DNA of 24,341 nucleotides from Asterionellopsis glacialis (Eukaryota > Bacillariophyta > Plagiogrammaphyceae > Rhaphoneidales > Asterionellopsidaceae). Positions 1 to 9,764 of the stretch are shown piece by piece; positions within the stretch are counted from its first letter, which is position 1; each line of letters opens with the position of its first letter. The position numbers and the translations under genes are program-made. The notes under the pieces were generated by a model. It was not told the origin of the DNA and did no database searches. It saw only the letters and a program-made list of their open reading frames with translations. Location of the stretch: positions 1 through 24,341 of the forward strand of contig WKLE02006689.1 of the NCBI GenBank assembly GCA_014885115.2, in the 5' to 3' direction.

Positions 1-27
1 TCAATTTTGACCATTTTTGGCCAAAGA

Positions 28-69
28 AACCCGGAAAGATAACATTTTAATAGCGCCAGTCTTATCTAA
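28..69. repeat. Left arm of a diverged inverted repeat (partner 24248-24289)
   Basis: The reverse complement of 24248-24289 aligns without gaps to this 42-nt stretch. Both begin with AACCCGGA and share a near-identical end around ATAGCGCCAG; by eye 29 of 42 positions agree, and 21 of 24 in the inner part. It may be a dispersed intergenic element seen twice in opposite orientation, since the two copies lie close to the window edges. Confidence 0.5.
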
Positions 70-94
70 TACGGTCCAACATGTACTTTTTTGC

Positions 95-190
95 CTACTA
101 CTACTACTACTACTACCTGGTACTACTACTACTACCTGGTACTACTACTACTACCTGGTACTACTACTACTACCTGGTACTACTACTACT
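95..190. repeat. 19-bp minisatellite: CCTGG punctuating CTA triplets
   Basis: CCTGG occurs at 116, 135, 154 and 173, an exact 19-bp spacing. Each is followed by GTA and a run of CTA/ACT triplets. The unit is therefore a triplet tract interrupted by the same CCTGGTA motif that recurs elsewhere in non-coding parts of this window. The open frame across it encodes only Tyr/Leu/Thr low-complexity residues and is not taken as a gene. Exact unit length and lack of unique spacers rule out a CRISPR array. Confidence 0.9.
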
Positions 191-900
191 AATTGACAGA
201 TATAAATGCTTGTTGGATACACACAAGCCTATCCTCTGCTATGTACTCGTGCGTGTTAGGAATATTCTGAAGCAGGTGAAAATAGAGTGTCTGTTAAAGT
301 ACAGTACAAGAGGCTTATTATGCTGGAATTAAAAATAATTCAAAGCATCCTAAAGCTGGTAGTCCTGTATAGATCCAGCAACATTTTTTAACAGGCTCCA
401 CCTTCTAAAGGCAGAGGTATCCACTTAATTTGATGCATCAATATCCATGTGGTGTTGTCAAATCTCTACCAGTCTCAATGGCTAGTGTCCATTTCTGCAT
501 TATTGTAATACTGATACTGCATCATTGAACACAAAAATAGATTCTTTTATCCAAATCCAATATATATATATATATATAAGACAATTCAGAAGCAAGAAAG
601 AGATAGGAAAGAAGGCTAACAACAAAGAGTATCCTCGAATGTAGTAGAATATACTCTAAAGAAAGCCACATCATAGGCTCTTTTGTAGTATCTTTCCTTT
701 GAAAGAATAAAAGATGGCTATATAAAAGAAGACTGTTACAAAATTTACAGCAGTGTTTATTTTTATGGTTTGTCTCTGCCCCGAAAAGATGATCCATATT
801 CTTTGTTTGTTTCGTTGTGATGTACATTCGTATATCATAAGTGCCGTAGCCGGCCATTTTCTTGTATTTCTATACACTTTGCTTCTCTTATTCTAAACAG

Positions 901-1583
901 TTACGGGAATAATTTTTTAGTCATGATTTGATAAAATTCGTCAGGGCTTACTTTTCCTGGCAATTTAGGATTTGCACGATCAATCATTTCTTGTAATTCT
1001 TCATAACTCATGGTTTCACCCAAGTTGGATGCAACTAATTGTAAATCTTCCATTGTAATGTACCCTGTTTTGTCGTGATCAAATAAATCGAATATACGAC
1101 GTATTTCGTTGCTTTGGTTATTATTGGTTTCATCACCGTCACTATTGCCAATGGAACATGTCATGACGGTTAAAAATTGTTCAAAATCTAGTTCATCATC
1201 ATTATGATTTTTTCTTTTTAGTTGTTGCAATAGCTTTAATATTTGTTGTTGATTTTCATTGCCACTTTTGGATATTGTTTCATGTAATTCACTACATTTA
1301 ATTTTACCGCGACCTTCGGTATCAAATAATTGAAAACAATCTTTTAATTCCTGTATTTCTGATTGTGTAAAACCTTGTCGTTGATCATAATGACGATGTT
1401 GTAATTGCTGCTGCTGTTGTATGACGGCTCCGTTATGAATATGACTCTTTGTAAGTCGAAAAGAAATGAAAAAGGAAACGAATTATTCAGATACATGATT
1501 TGAAAATTATCTTGCCAGTCCAAAAGCAAGTGACGACGACAAATGAAGAGTTACAAAATTTGATCATTTTCAATATGGTGCAT
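901..1583 (-). CDS. Centrin-like EF-hand calcium-binding protein (two exons)
   Basis: The main exon (1444-901) has no usable ATG. A small first exon 1583-1555 starting at an ATG, joined across a 110-nt GT-AG intron (1554-1445, donor GTAACT), gives a 190-residue protein; this first exon is a prediction. Centrins are about 160-190 residues with four EF-hands in two lobes. Here EF1 (residues 51-62, loop starts DTEGRG) is close to canonical, EF2 (about 87-98) is degenerate, EF3 (132-143, loop starts DHDKTG) is good but ends in Asp instead of Glu, and EF4 (about 165-176) lacks normal ligands. The stretch around LGETMSYEELQEMID is typical of the centrin C-lobe. A Gln-rich segment (19-25) precedes EF1. 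Centrins act at basal bodies, spindle poles and in nuclear export or DNA repair complexes. Calmodulin-like protein is the alternative. Confidence 0.8.
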
Positions 1584-2860
1584 GGCGCAGTTCACGAAAC
1601 AAAGAATTTTGTACAAGTCAGAGTCAAAGACGTACCATACTATCTGTAATTGTCAACTTAGATATGGACAAGCAGAATTCTGTGTTTGCCTTGTCTTGTT
1701 GCTATGCCAAACAAGATAGATGTTCTTCCGTCAAGTGCTACTGGCACTGTTGACAATGATGCGTGGAGTCGGTGAATCAAATCGAAAAACCCGACTGCGA
1801 GAGATTTTTAAATTTTTCTTCCGGTCGTACAAAAAATGGCGCGCTCCCAGGAATGCACACTCTATAAAACGTTAGGAAGTGATAATGGCCCGCGAGAAAC
1901 AGGACAACGAGAGAAGAATATGATCTAGAAAACTTCATCATACGTGCAACATACATACAGTACAACCATGTACAAGTGATGACGTCGAGAACATCCATGC
2001 AACGCATGTAGGTCCTACGTTCCCAGGTACATGATTCGATGTATAAAAGAACAAATGAGGGACATTTTCCTTTGACACCCCACCTTTTTGTTAGCAATCG
2101 TCCTTAAATAATAATAATAGTAATAATATAAAATACAAATGTGTTTTCATTTTTATTCCATTTGAATTTAACAGCACATGATTGATTATTCTGAACGAAC
2201 TTTATTATTCGTGATCATTACAATGAGTATGTGAAAATCAATATATAAAAACAACTACTGTTCGATAAGTCCTCTCATGATAATATCAAAATTTAATAAA
2301 GATTTGGATTCATATCCATCTCATCCCATTGCCCGGATCCTGGGGTGCATCCATGTGGATGCAAGGCAGACTGGAATCATGGTTGAAGCAGATGAGTTTC
2401 AAAGTGAGTACCAAGTACCTGTAGCCTGTACGTAGCCATGTTGTCGATGCGTGACATGAGGTTTGAATGACATCAATTATTTTTGTTTTTTGTTTCGTGT
2501 GTTGACAACATGCTGTGATCTCTTCTTTTATTTTTTTCCTGGCCCTCTGAGAATCTCGTTGAGATTTCTTCTTCAAAATACGCATCTGTAATTATTGTGC
2601 TGGGGCGTTTCTGCGCAACACCCTCATATTGCATTGTGTCTTTTCTTCTCCCATATGGTAGTCATCCAAGGCATACAGGTAGTTTGAAGTTGTTCTGACA
2701 AACACGACTATTGAAGGAGGGATATCTGTACTTCTTGGGAAGATTTTCGTAGAGCTCTAAAGCAAATCAGTGTCACCATTATTCGTTATTTTTATTGCCC
2801 GGTACCCCGCCGCTTGCATCGACTCAATTTGAATACCACAAAGTTCTGACATACACAGTT

Positions 2861-2898
2861 GCTTCCTTATTGGAGAGAAGCATCCTTATTGGAGAGAA
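2861..2898. repeat. 19-bp tandem duplication upstream of lipase
   Basis: Two adjacent 19-bp units (2861-2879 and 2880-2898) share the core CCTTATTGGAGAGAA and differ at one base. They end 43 bases before the lipase ATG and abut a perfect palindrome, so they probably lie in the 5' leader or core promoter. Confidence 0.85.
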
Positions 2899-2913
2899 GC
2901 ACTGTACAGTGCT
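2898..2913. promoter_or_regulatory. 16-bp perfect palindrome upstream of lipase
   Basis: AGCACTGTACAGTGCT equals its own reverse complement. It overlaps the end of the 19-bp duplication and stops 27 bases before the lipase ATG. It could be a dimeric protein-binding site or an mRNA hairpin near the start codon. A function is not shown. Confidence 0.4.
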
Positions 2914-2940
2914 GGCTGTGCGTGCTACTGAAAGGAAAAA

Positions 2941-5900
2941 ATGTTGGGCATAGATCAAATGTTTGGTATGGTTGATTTCATTGTGGATTATGTGCATATC
3001 TTAATGGATCACGCCACTATGGTTTTTACGAATATGTTTACATTATTTTGGGATTATTCTCATCATTCTGTTCCTATAGCAATTGTGATAGCTGTATTTT
3101 GGCCACTCTTTGTAACGCTCCTAATGGCATTAACGACAGCGTCCTCATGGTGTTTTTGGTTGGTTACAAGTATGGCATTAGGAGTCGTACAATTGATATA
3201 CGTATCATATCAATTTGCTATGATATCATGTGATATTGTTGGATTATCTGCATTGAAGACATGGGCAATGTTGCATTCACAATTACGGTATATGTTAGGT
3301 GATCGTCGACGTCACTTAAAGGGTAATCGACGACGTGAATGGAGACGTTTGGTGGATGCGTGTCCAACATACGAAGAGTTCCTGAAGGAACCAATCGAAG
3401 AAAAATCAGAAGAAGAAATTTTACGAACAATTAAACGACAAGAACAACAGGTGGGTTCTTCTAAAAAGAACAAGAATTCAGTATTTAGGGCTACTATTCA
3501 ACGTACAAATAGCTGGAAATATCTCTCATCCTCGTTGGCCTTATCGTCATCAATCGATAGTTCCAACACGGATGGAAAGGGAAAGAGCAATGCAACTCCA
3601 CCAGGGAAACTAAGCCAAAGCAAGAGTTTTGGAACCTTGGAAAATTCACCTTTTAATGGGATTATTCGTAATAAGTCATTTGATGATAAGAAGCGATCGA
3701 ATAGCTCTAACGATTTAGTCATGGACGATGAGAATGAAGACGAGAACAACCACCCTAATATTGCCGAACAAGAATTGGGAATGACAGGGAATATGGTATT
3801 GGCCACAACAACAAGATTGCGTGAAGCTCGGTTACAAGCATCGGAAGAAAATACGTATGAAGCATCATCGGCACTCAAGCGTTTGTTATCGGGTGTTATC
3901 AAACGTAACCATTTAACACTTGAAGATTTTCTAGTTGACAATGCAAAGTCTATCTTTGAATCAGGACAGTATGGGTTATCCAAAGAATCAAGAAGTGCTA
4001 TCTATGGCTTCTACGAAGAAATTGAAAAGGGCTTAGATTGGATAGCTGATTCACCATTACTGACAGAACAACAAGAACAAGAGGAAAAAGCTAAATCGAA
4101 CAAAGACAGCCAAACTAATAGCGGTGATCCCAGTCAGCACGGTAGCACTGAAAACAGCACCCAAAGCAGTGTCAACAACGATAGTATCGACAGTATTCCA
4201 GAAACACTGGAAACTCCAAAGTTCACACAAGAAACAGGGGAAGCTGCAGTACTGCCATCGAGTGTTGTGACGGCAGAAGATGTTACTAGTGATGCATTAG
4301 ATGATGCTGGATCTACAGCAGTTCGGCGTGAACAGGAAATAGCAGAACGCATTACCTTGGTACGGAGAATGAAACAAAATATGGGACGAACAGCACTCAT
4401 GTTGTCAGGTGGAGGTGCACAAGCCATGTATCATTTAGGGACAGTCCGTGCCTTAATCCAATCCAAGGTCTACGACGATATTAAGGTTGTATCAGGAACA
4501 TCTGGTGGGAGTATTACAGCTGCCATGTGTGCCCTGAAAACACCTGAAGAACTTTATGAACATGTTGCTATTCCAACCGTCAGTACTGATTATCGTCACG
4601 ACGGGAGAATGAAAAGAGAAAACATTCGTTGGTTTCCTTCTGTGGTAGAAATGGGTGCCTATTGGCTCAAGAACAGATTATTAGTGGATTCGGCCGATTT
4701 CAAACGCTGTTGTGATTTTTATTATGAGGATGTTACCTTTGAGGAAGCATTTAATCGAACAGGGAAGCATGTATGTATTACCGTTTCTGCAAATCGTGCA
4801 TCCGGTGGTGGTCAATCGGCTCAACGTTTATTACTGAATCATATTTCGACTCCTCATGTTACGCTGGCAAGTGCTGTCGCTGCTAGCTGTGCCCTTCCTG
4901 GTGTCATGGCACCTACAAAACTTTTCACCAAGAGTGCCAACGGTAAACAAGAACCTTTTGAGGTAGATGGAGTAGAATGGATTGATGGGAGTGTCCAAGC
5001 TGATTTACCCTTTCAACGTATTTCGACGTTGTTCAATGTCTCCAACTATGTGGTTTGTCAAACAAACTTTCACGTCGTGCCATTGGTAAACAAGGCACAT
5101 CAGCCCAGTAGGAACAGTTTGTATTGGCGTCTTTTCCAAACATGGGAATGGGACATTCGTAATCGCGCTCTCAAACTTAGTCGATTAGGATTATTCCCAA
5201 GGATATTTGGTCAAGACATATCAAAACTTTTCAAACAGAAATATCATGGTAACTTGACGCTTGTCCCACGGTTTACAACTATGCAAACATTCGGACTCCA
5301 AGCATTGTCAAACCCCTCTGTCAAAGATATGGAAGGCTATTTGAGAAATGGCCAACTGTCTGCATGGCCTTATTTAAAGTACGTACAATGATATTATTTT
5401 TACCGAATGTTCGATTTATTTGTTCGCCTGCAATCTCTTACTAGTGTTCCTTTTTTTATCTCTTGGATTCTTCAGATGCATTAAGGATATGACAAGATTG
5501 GAGATTGCCTTAGATAATTGTTTGAATCGTCTCGACGAGCGTTTCAAAACAATGATTCCAGAATCCGATTACGACGAAGTAGATTCTATTGCATCAAGCT
5601 CTCTCGTCACGACAAGTATTAGTAATCGAGTTAGATTTATCGGAGCTGGTAGAGAATCAGAACGATTGAAGACCAAGGTGATTTCTCTCGAACGTGAAAA
5701 CTTGGAATTGAAAAAGAAACTGCAAGAAATGGAACGTAGATTAATCCATGGAGTTGTCGAAGATCTCTCTTTTGGTAGCCCAACAGATTTAGGTAATGGT
5801 ATGGCGCGTTCTACGAGTAACAGCAGCCAATTTTCATCTTCTTCTGATGAAGGTGAAACTAGTAAGAGAAAGTCTCCAAGAGAAAGTAAAGTGAGCGAAA

Positions 5901-5968
5901 GAGAAGTATGGTCTCTTAGACAGAGACACGGACCAAAAGTGATTGCTTCAGGGGGTAAAGCACCTTAG
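2941..5968 (+). CDS. Patatin-type triacylglycerol lipase, SDP1/Tgl3-5 family (two exons)
   Basis: Exons 2941-5378 and 5476-5968 flank a 97-nt intron (GTACGT...TTCAG). Splicing bypasses a premature TGA at 5389 and joins WPYLK to CIKDMTRLEIALDNC, the expected C-terminal continuation in this family. The product is 976 residues. Order: hydrophobic N-terminus (about 35-105, membrane or lipid-droplet association), DUF3336-like region (about 100-145), long Ser/Asn/Glu-rich low-complexity linker (about 150-275 and 375-440), then the patatin domain (about 485-700). The domain shows an oxyanion glycine loop (GGGAQA, 490-495), nucleophile Ser521 in GTSGGS, and Asp682 in DGS, i.e. the Ser-Asp dyad is intact. 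The tail has a short coiled coil (about 870-905) and a Ser-rich end. The family hydrolyses storage triacylglycerol at lipid droplets, some members also acting on phospholipids. The ATG at 2941 is in an AAAAAATG context. It ends convergently with the helicase gene, 158 bp apart. Confidence 0.92.
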
Positions 5969-6126
5969 ATTGTTTTATATGTAACTTATAATGATGAAAC
6001 TTTACGATGCTGCTTTAGGCATATTTATAGATTGATGGCAAGGAAGTAGTCAGTCAGCACACCCATACAAGCTTGACCCTTATGTAAAGGCACTGAAGTT
6101 CAACATCAAGATGCCTCTGCCTTAGT

Positions 6127-9100
6127 TTACCGCTTCTTTCTCTTCTTTTTCGCCCTCGATTTGGGTTGTCTGATGGTGTTGTCATCCTGTATTTGTGCTG
6201 CTGCTTGCTGCTTTTTGGTTTGACGAGTAGGAACAGCGGTCATCGGATCTTCTGGCCAAGGATGTTTTGCATAACGACCTCGCATTTCAGCTCTCACGGA
6301 GGGATATGTTTCCTTCCAGAAGAAGGGTAAATCAACCGTTTGAGCTAGTTGTTTTCCCGAAGGAGCAAGTAATGAAAGTGTAACAGGAATGCGATTGCTT
6401 TCAGGGCCAACACAAGGGGAAACAGTAGTTCCAAAAAATTGTTGGAGCTTAGCAGAAGCTGTTACACCATTGCTACTATAAGTCAATGGAATAGATGAGC
6501 CATCTGGAGCCCCCAAGCGTCTAGGGTAGTCCTTATCAAGCTGGCACTGTTGATCGTTTGTCAAGGATCCTAAAAGTATTTCAGCAATGTTAATCTTTTT
6601 CAGAGAGCCTGCAGCCGCAAGCCATGGATCTACTAGCGACTCAAGAATTTTCTCATCTTCCTCGGTGGCAATGTTTTTATCATGAGCATCAAGTGCTGCA
6701 AAGTGCGAAGGCCATTCTGAAGAACTTGACAGTTGGGCAGCTAGCCGGATACGTTCTCTAAGTTCGTCGACAAACACCAGTTTCTCATTCGGGAGGGATT
6801 TCACCAGGGCTGCATTTACACCGCCAAGAGATCTAATAGTGTCTAGGAGAACAGTTCTCACTTCTTCCGGTGGAGGTGTCGGCAGGGGGGTTGATGAAAG
6901 CTCAAGTGATCCTACCATACGAACACGACGTGCACGCACTTCATGGCCTCTGCTGGGAACTGTAAAAACAATGTCGCGTTCCACAGCAACTCGATCCAAT
7001 GTTTTATCACCAATTGAGGCAAATGATCTAATGCGTGCAGTGCCATCATCTCCTGTACTCGTATCAACCACTATGATGTATTCAGATGCATCTCGGATAC
7101 CGTCGAGTCTTGCAGAACGACCCAAAGATAACATGTACGTAGATGACTCGTACGACGCGTCCCCCTTTCGTTGTGCGACAAGATCGACAAAGCCTGCTAA
7201 CAGTACCTCTCCGAGCGAATCGGTAACTGATGATATTGTAGACGGGTTTTCCATAACGTGTAAAACTGCAGCCTTGGCCTCGGGGCCGATTCTGGCTGCA
7301 TATTGTAAAGTACTCTTTCCAATGGGTGCCTTTGGTCCAGCTTGAAGTAGATCACGAACACGTGGTGCCAAGTCAGCCCCTGAATTTCTACGATTTCCAA
7401 TATAAATCTCATCATCCAGCAATGCAGCAGTAACAACTGCAGCTACCAAGGATAGATCAGAAGCGTGACTTGCTCGAACTATGGACATGGCAAGTCGAGG
7501 ATGTGTAGGCATTTTTGAAATTTCGCTACCATAATTGGTAACAAGGTATCGACCATCATTGGAATTTTCTACAGCTTCAAGATCTATCAAAATTTCAAAC
7601 GCCTTCATCAGTGCGTCTTCTCTGGGGGGATCTACGAATGGCAATTCTTGAAGTATTTCATTTGGTTGTGAACAGCCCCAGTTACAGAGAAGCAATGCTG
7701 TGGGTGTGAGGTCTGTACTCCAGATTTCAGGAGCTGAATGTTCGTCAAATTTAGATTCATATTCTGCCTCACTGTATAATCGGATACAAAGCCCTTCCTG
7801 TGTTCTACCCGCACGACCTGCACGTTGTGTTGCAGATGCTTTACAGCACCGTGCTGTAACTAATCGTGGCATATTCGTGTCAACATCGCAACGAGGTTCG
7901 CGACGTAGTCCTGAATCAACGACACATGTAATACCCTCGATTGTTAGAGATGCTTCGGCAATCGGTGAAGATACAATTACACGACGACGATTTCCACTGG
8001 CGTTATCTCTATAAATGGCAAAGTCTTGCTCCTGCTTGGGTAATGCACCGAATAGAGGCAAGACTTACATCCTCGATACCTCGTTCTTTCAACATTGTCA
8101 CGACATCGCGGATCTCTCTAGCTCCAGGTAAAAAGGCAAGCACATCACCCTTATTGGGAGCAATACTAAGTGCTTCTTCAATGGCATCTACAATAGTTTG
8201 CACAAGCAGCTTTCTACTTCCTTTGGAGAGAAGTGCTCCATGCGGAGGGTAACCTCGCTTAGCCCACTTTATTTCAACTGGATATTGTCGTCCATCACTT
8301 CGAATCACCTTGCATTGTTGTTTTTGGCTTTCCTTCTCGCCATCGCCATCATTACTGTCGTTTTTAGACGTGGGTTTACCACCAAGTGCTTTGACCAACT
8401 TTGCTCCAGCACTATCAATATTATCCATTTCATCACCTAGCAATGTCGCAGACATGACAACAATGCGTAGATCATCAGGTCGTAATTGTTGTTGCACCTC
8501 GCGACAAAGTGCAAGGGCTGTATCAGAATTAACACCACGCTCATGGAATTCATCAAATATAATAATATCTACACCGTTTAATTCTGGATCTTGTGAAAGC
8601 TGGTTCAATAAAACACCATCTGTCATCACTGTTATTTTTGTTTGTGCTGATTTACGTGATTCTCCCCGTATTGTATACCCCACTGTCCCACCAGGTTGTT
8701 GTTCTCCCAATAGGAATGACATTCGCTGTGCTGCAGATCTTGCTGCTACTCTTCTTGGTTCAATTACAATAATGTTATTCCAGTTTGCTGCTTCTTCAGC
8801 GGATTTTTCGTCGCTGTTTTTGTTTTCTAATAAAGCTAGGGGTACGAGAGTAGTTTTACCAGCACCTGGTGGTGCTTCAAGAAGCAAGTTTGGAATCGAT
8901 GATAGACTAGTCGTTATCTCATCCAAAACATCAAATATTGGTAATGACGATAATGAAGGATTTAAGGCTTCCGCAAGTCGATTTCGAACATCAACATCAC
9001 CGTTTCCACTTGAATATAGTGACGAGCTATCATTTTTTGTTCTCCTCCAATTCTCATGTTTCCCAAAGCTTTTTCGTGGATTCGATGTCGGATTGATTCT

Positions 9101-9166
9101 CACTACAAACGAGTTTGCTTTATTGGAAAAAATACAAACCAAGAACAGTAAACTTTTCGTGATCAT
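6127..9166 (-). CDS. hrpB: HrpB-type DEAH-box ATP-dependent helicase, probably plastid-targeted; frame broken at about 8061
   Basis: The N-terminal part (9166 to about 8063) has Walker A APPGAGKTT (98-106), motif Ia EPRRVAARSAAQRM, motif II DEFH (205-208, the HrpB variant of DEAH), SAT (239-241) and LAFLPGAREI. The second part (8061-6127) in another frame continues with LPLFGALPKQEQ, IAEASLTIEGI, QRAGRAGR, and the HrpB C-terminal signature RYAKHPWPEDP, ending in a Lys/Arg-rich tail. Reading through with one base removed gives about 1012 residues. Alternatively a 37-nt GT-AG intron (8068-8032) restores frame but deletes the LPLFGALP motif. The N-terminus has a hydrophobic signal (about 5-14), ANS/F at 17-20 resembling the diatom ASAFAP cleavage motif, then a basic, Ser/Asn-rich region, which suggests plastid import. 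HrpB proteins are RNA helicases; the plastid role is inferred. Confidence 0.9.
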
Positions 9167-9764
9167 TGTGGGTAAACAGATAATTATGAAAATGGTGCAC
9201 TACTAGCAGACGGCAAGGTCAACATCGACCATCGCCAAGCCAACGGGATGAATGGAAAAGATGAGGTGTGATGTTGTGATGTTTGTGACAGATCACATCA
9301 TCTTCCGACGGGACCATGACTGACCACTCTGAGTCGTTCAAACCCCAATTATTTACACCCCCTCTTCCCATAAGTCCATACATAAATTTCCTTCTGTCCA
9401 TTTACACATGTACCAGGTACAGAGACCTGATATCGATAAGTATGTGTGATGGACAAACAATAATTGATCAACGGCTACCCTCGGCCAGCATATTTAATCA
9501 TGACGTTGGGGGTCAAAATCTGTCAAAATAGATCTCAAAGATCTGGTAATGTTGTGTTCTTTCTGTTCTTTTTTCACCGAAAAATCAGCAAAACCTCCGC
9601 GTAACCGGATCTGGTGGACGAAGTTCTGTTGCCATTATTACGAGAAAAGTCGCTGTGTACCAGGTACATCGTATCAAAAGCCGATGTAAATACCCATTTG
9701 AGAAACAGGAAATACGAGAACAACATCAGAGAAGTGTCGATTATCTTGAGGCTAAGGTGCAACA
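9167..9764. other. Bidirectional promoter region between helicase and class-3 lipase
   Basis: No gene is supported; small open frames on both strands lack any family feature. It holds two copies of the palindromic motif GTACCAGGTAC (one at 9411-9420 within TACCAGGTAC, one at 9657-9667) and an inverted repeat TGTGA-CAGA-TCACA near 9285-9300. Both flanking genes start outward from here. Confidence 0.6.

Larger units (their letters stand above)
1..900. other. Non-coding stretch with repeats
   Basis: No credible gene is seen. The short open frames here come from trinucleotide repeats or lack family features. Contents are one arm of a long-distance inverted repeat (28-69), a 19-bp minisatellite (95-190) and a TA dinucleotide run near 560-577. 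The right end is the 3' flank of the minus-strand centrin-like gene, whose stop codon is at 901-903. Confidence 0.6.
1584..2940. other. Non-coding stretch between divergent genes
   Basis: This lies between the start of the minus-strand centrin-like gene and the start of the plus-strand lipase, so it should hold both promoters. The short minus-strand open frames at 1777-2097 and 2310-2585 show no family features. Visible items are a TGACGTC site at 1980-1986 (bZIP/CRE-like core), an ATA/ATT microsatellite near 2107-2130, and a 19-bp duplication followed by a 16-bp palindrome at 2861-2913. Confidence 0.6.

Noticed and set aside
95..190. Possible CRISPR array
   Set aside because: The 19-bp unit has no unique spacers and the genome is eukaryotic.
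81..332. 83-codon open frame over the minisatellite
   Set aside because: The first half only translates CTA triplets; the rest has no recognisable feature.
522..877. Overlapping minus-strand open frames downstream of centrin
   Set aside because: AT-rich and low-complexity; they overlap each other and the TA microsatellite.
1978..1990. CRE-like TGACGTC site as a CO2/cAMP control element
   Set aside because: A single 7-bp match is expected by chance and has no second site; listed only in the intergenic description.
1777..2585. Two minus-strand open frames between centrin and lipase
   Set aside because: No family features and unlikely composition; probable chance frames in promoter DNA.
5389..5420. 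Separate small gene starting at 5420
   Set aside because: The frame continues the lipase after splicing of 5379-5475; the ATG at 5420 lies within the intron.
6839..7345. 168-codon plus-strand open frame
   Set aside because: It is antisense to the HrpB C-terminal half, which is conserved on the minus strand.
8310..9206. 298-codon open frame on the plus strand
   Set aside because: It is antisense to the conserved helicase N-terminus, with no domain of its own; it follows from codon composition of the opposite strand.
9285..9305. TGTGA...TCACA as a CRP-type operator
   Set aside because: CRP sites are bacterial; here it is a short chance inverted repeat in a eukaryotic promoter region.
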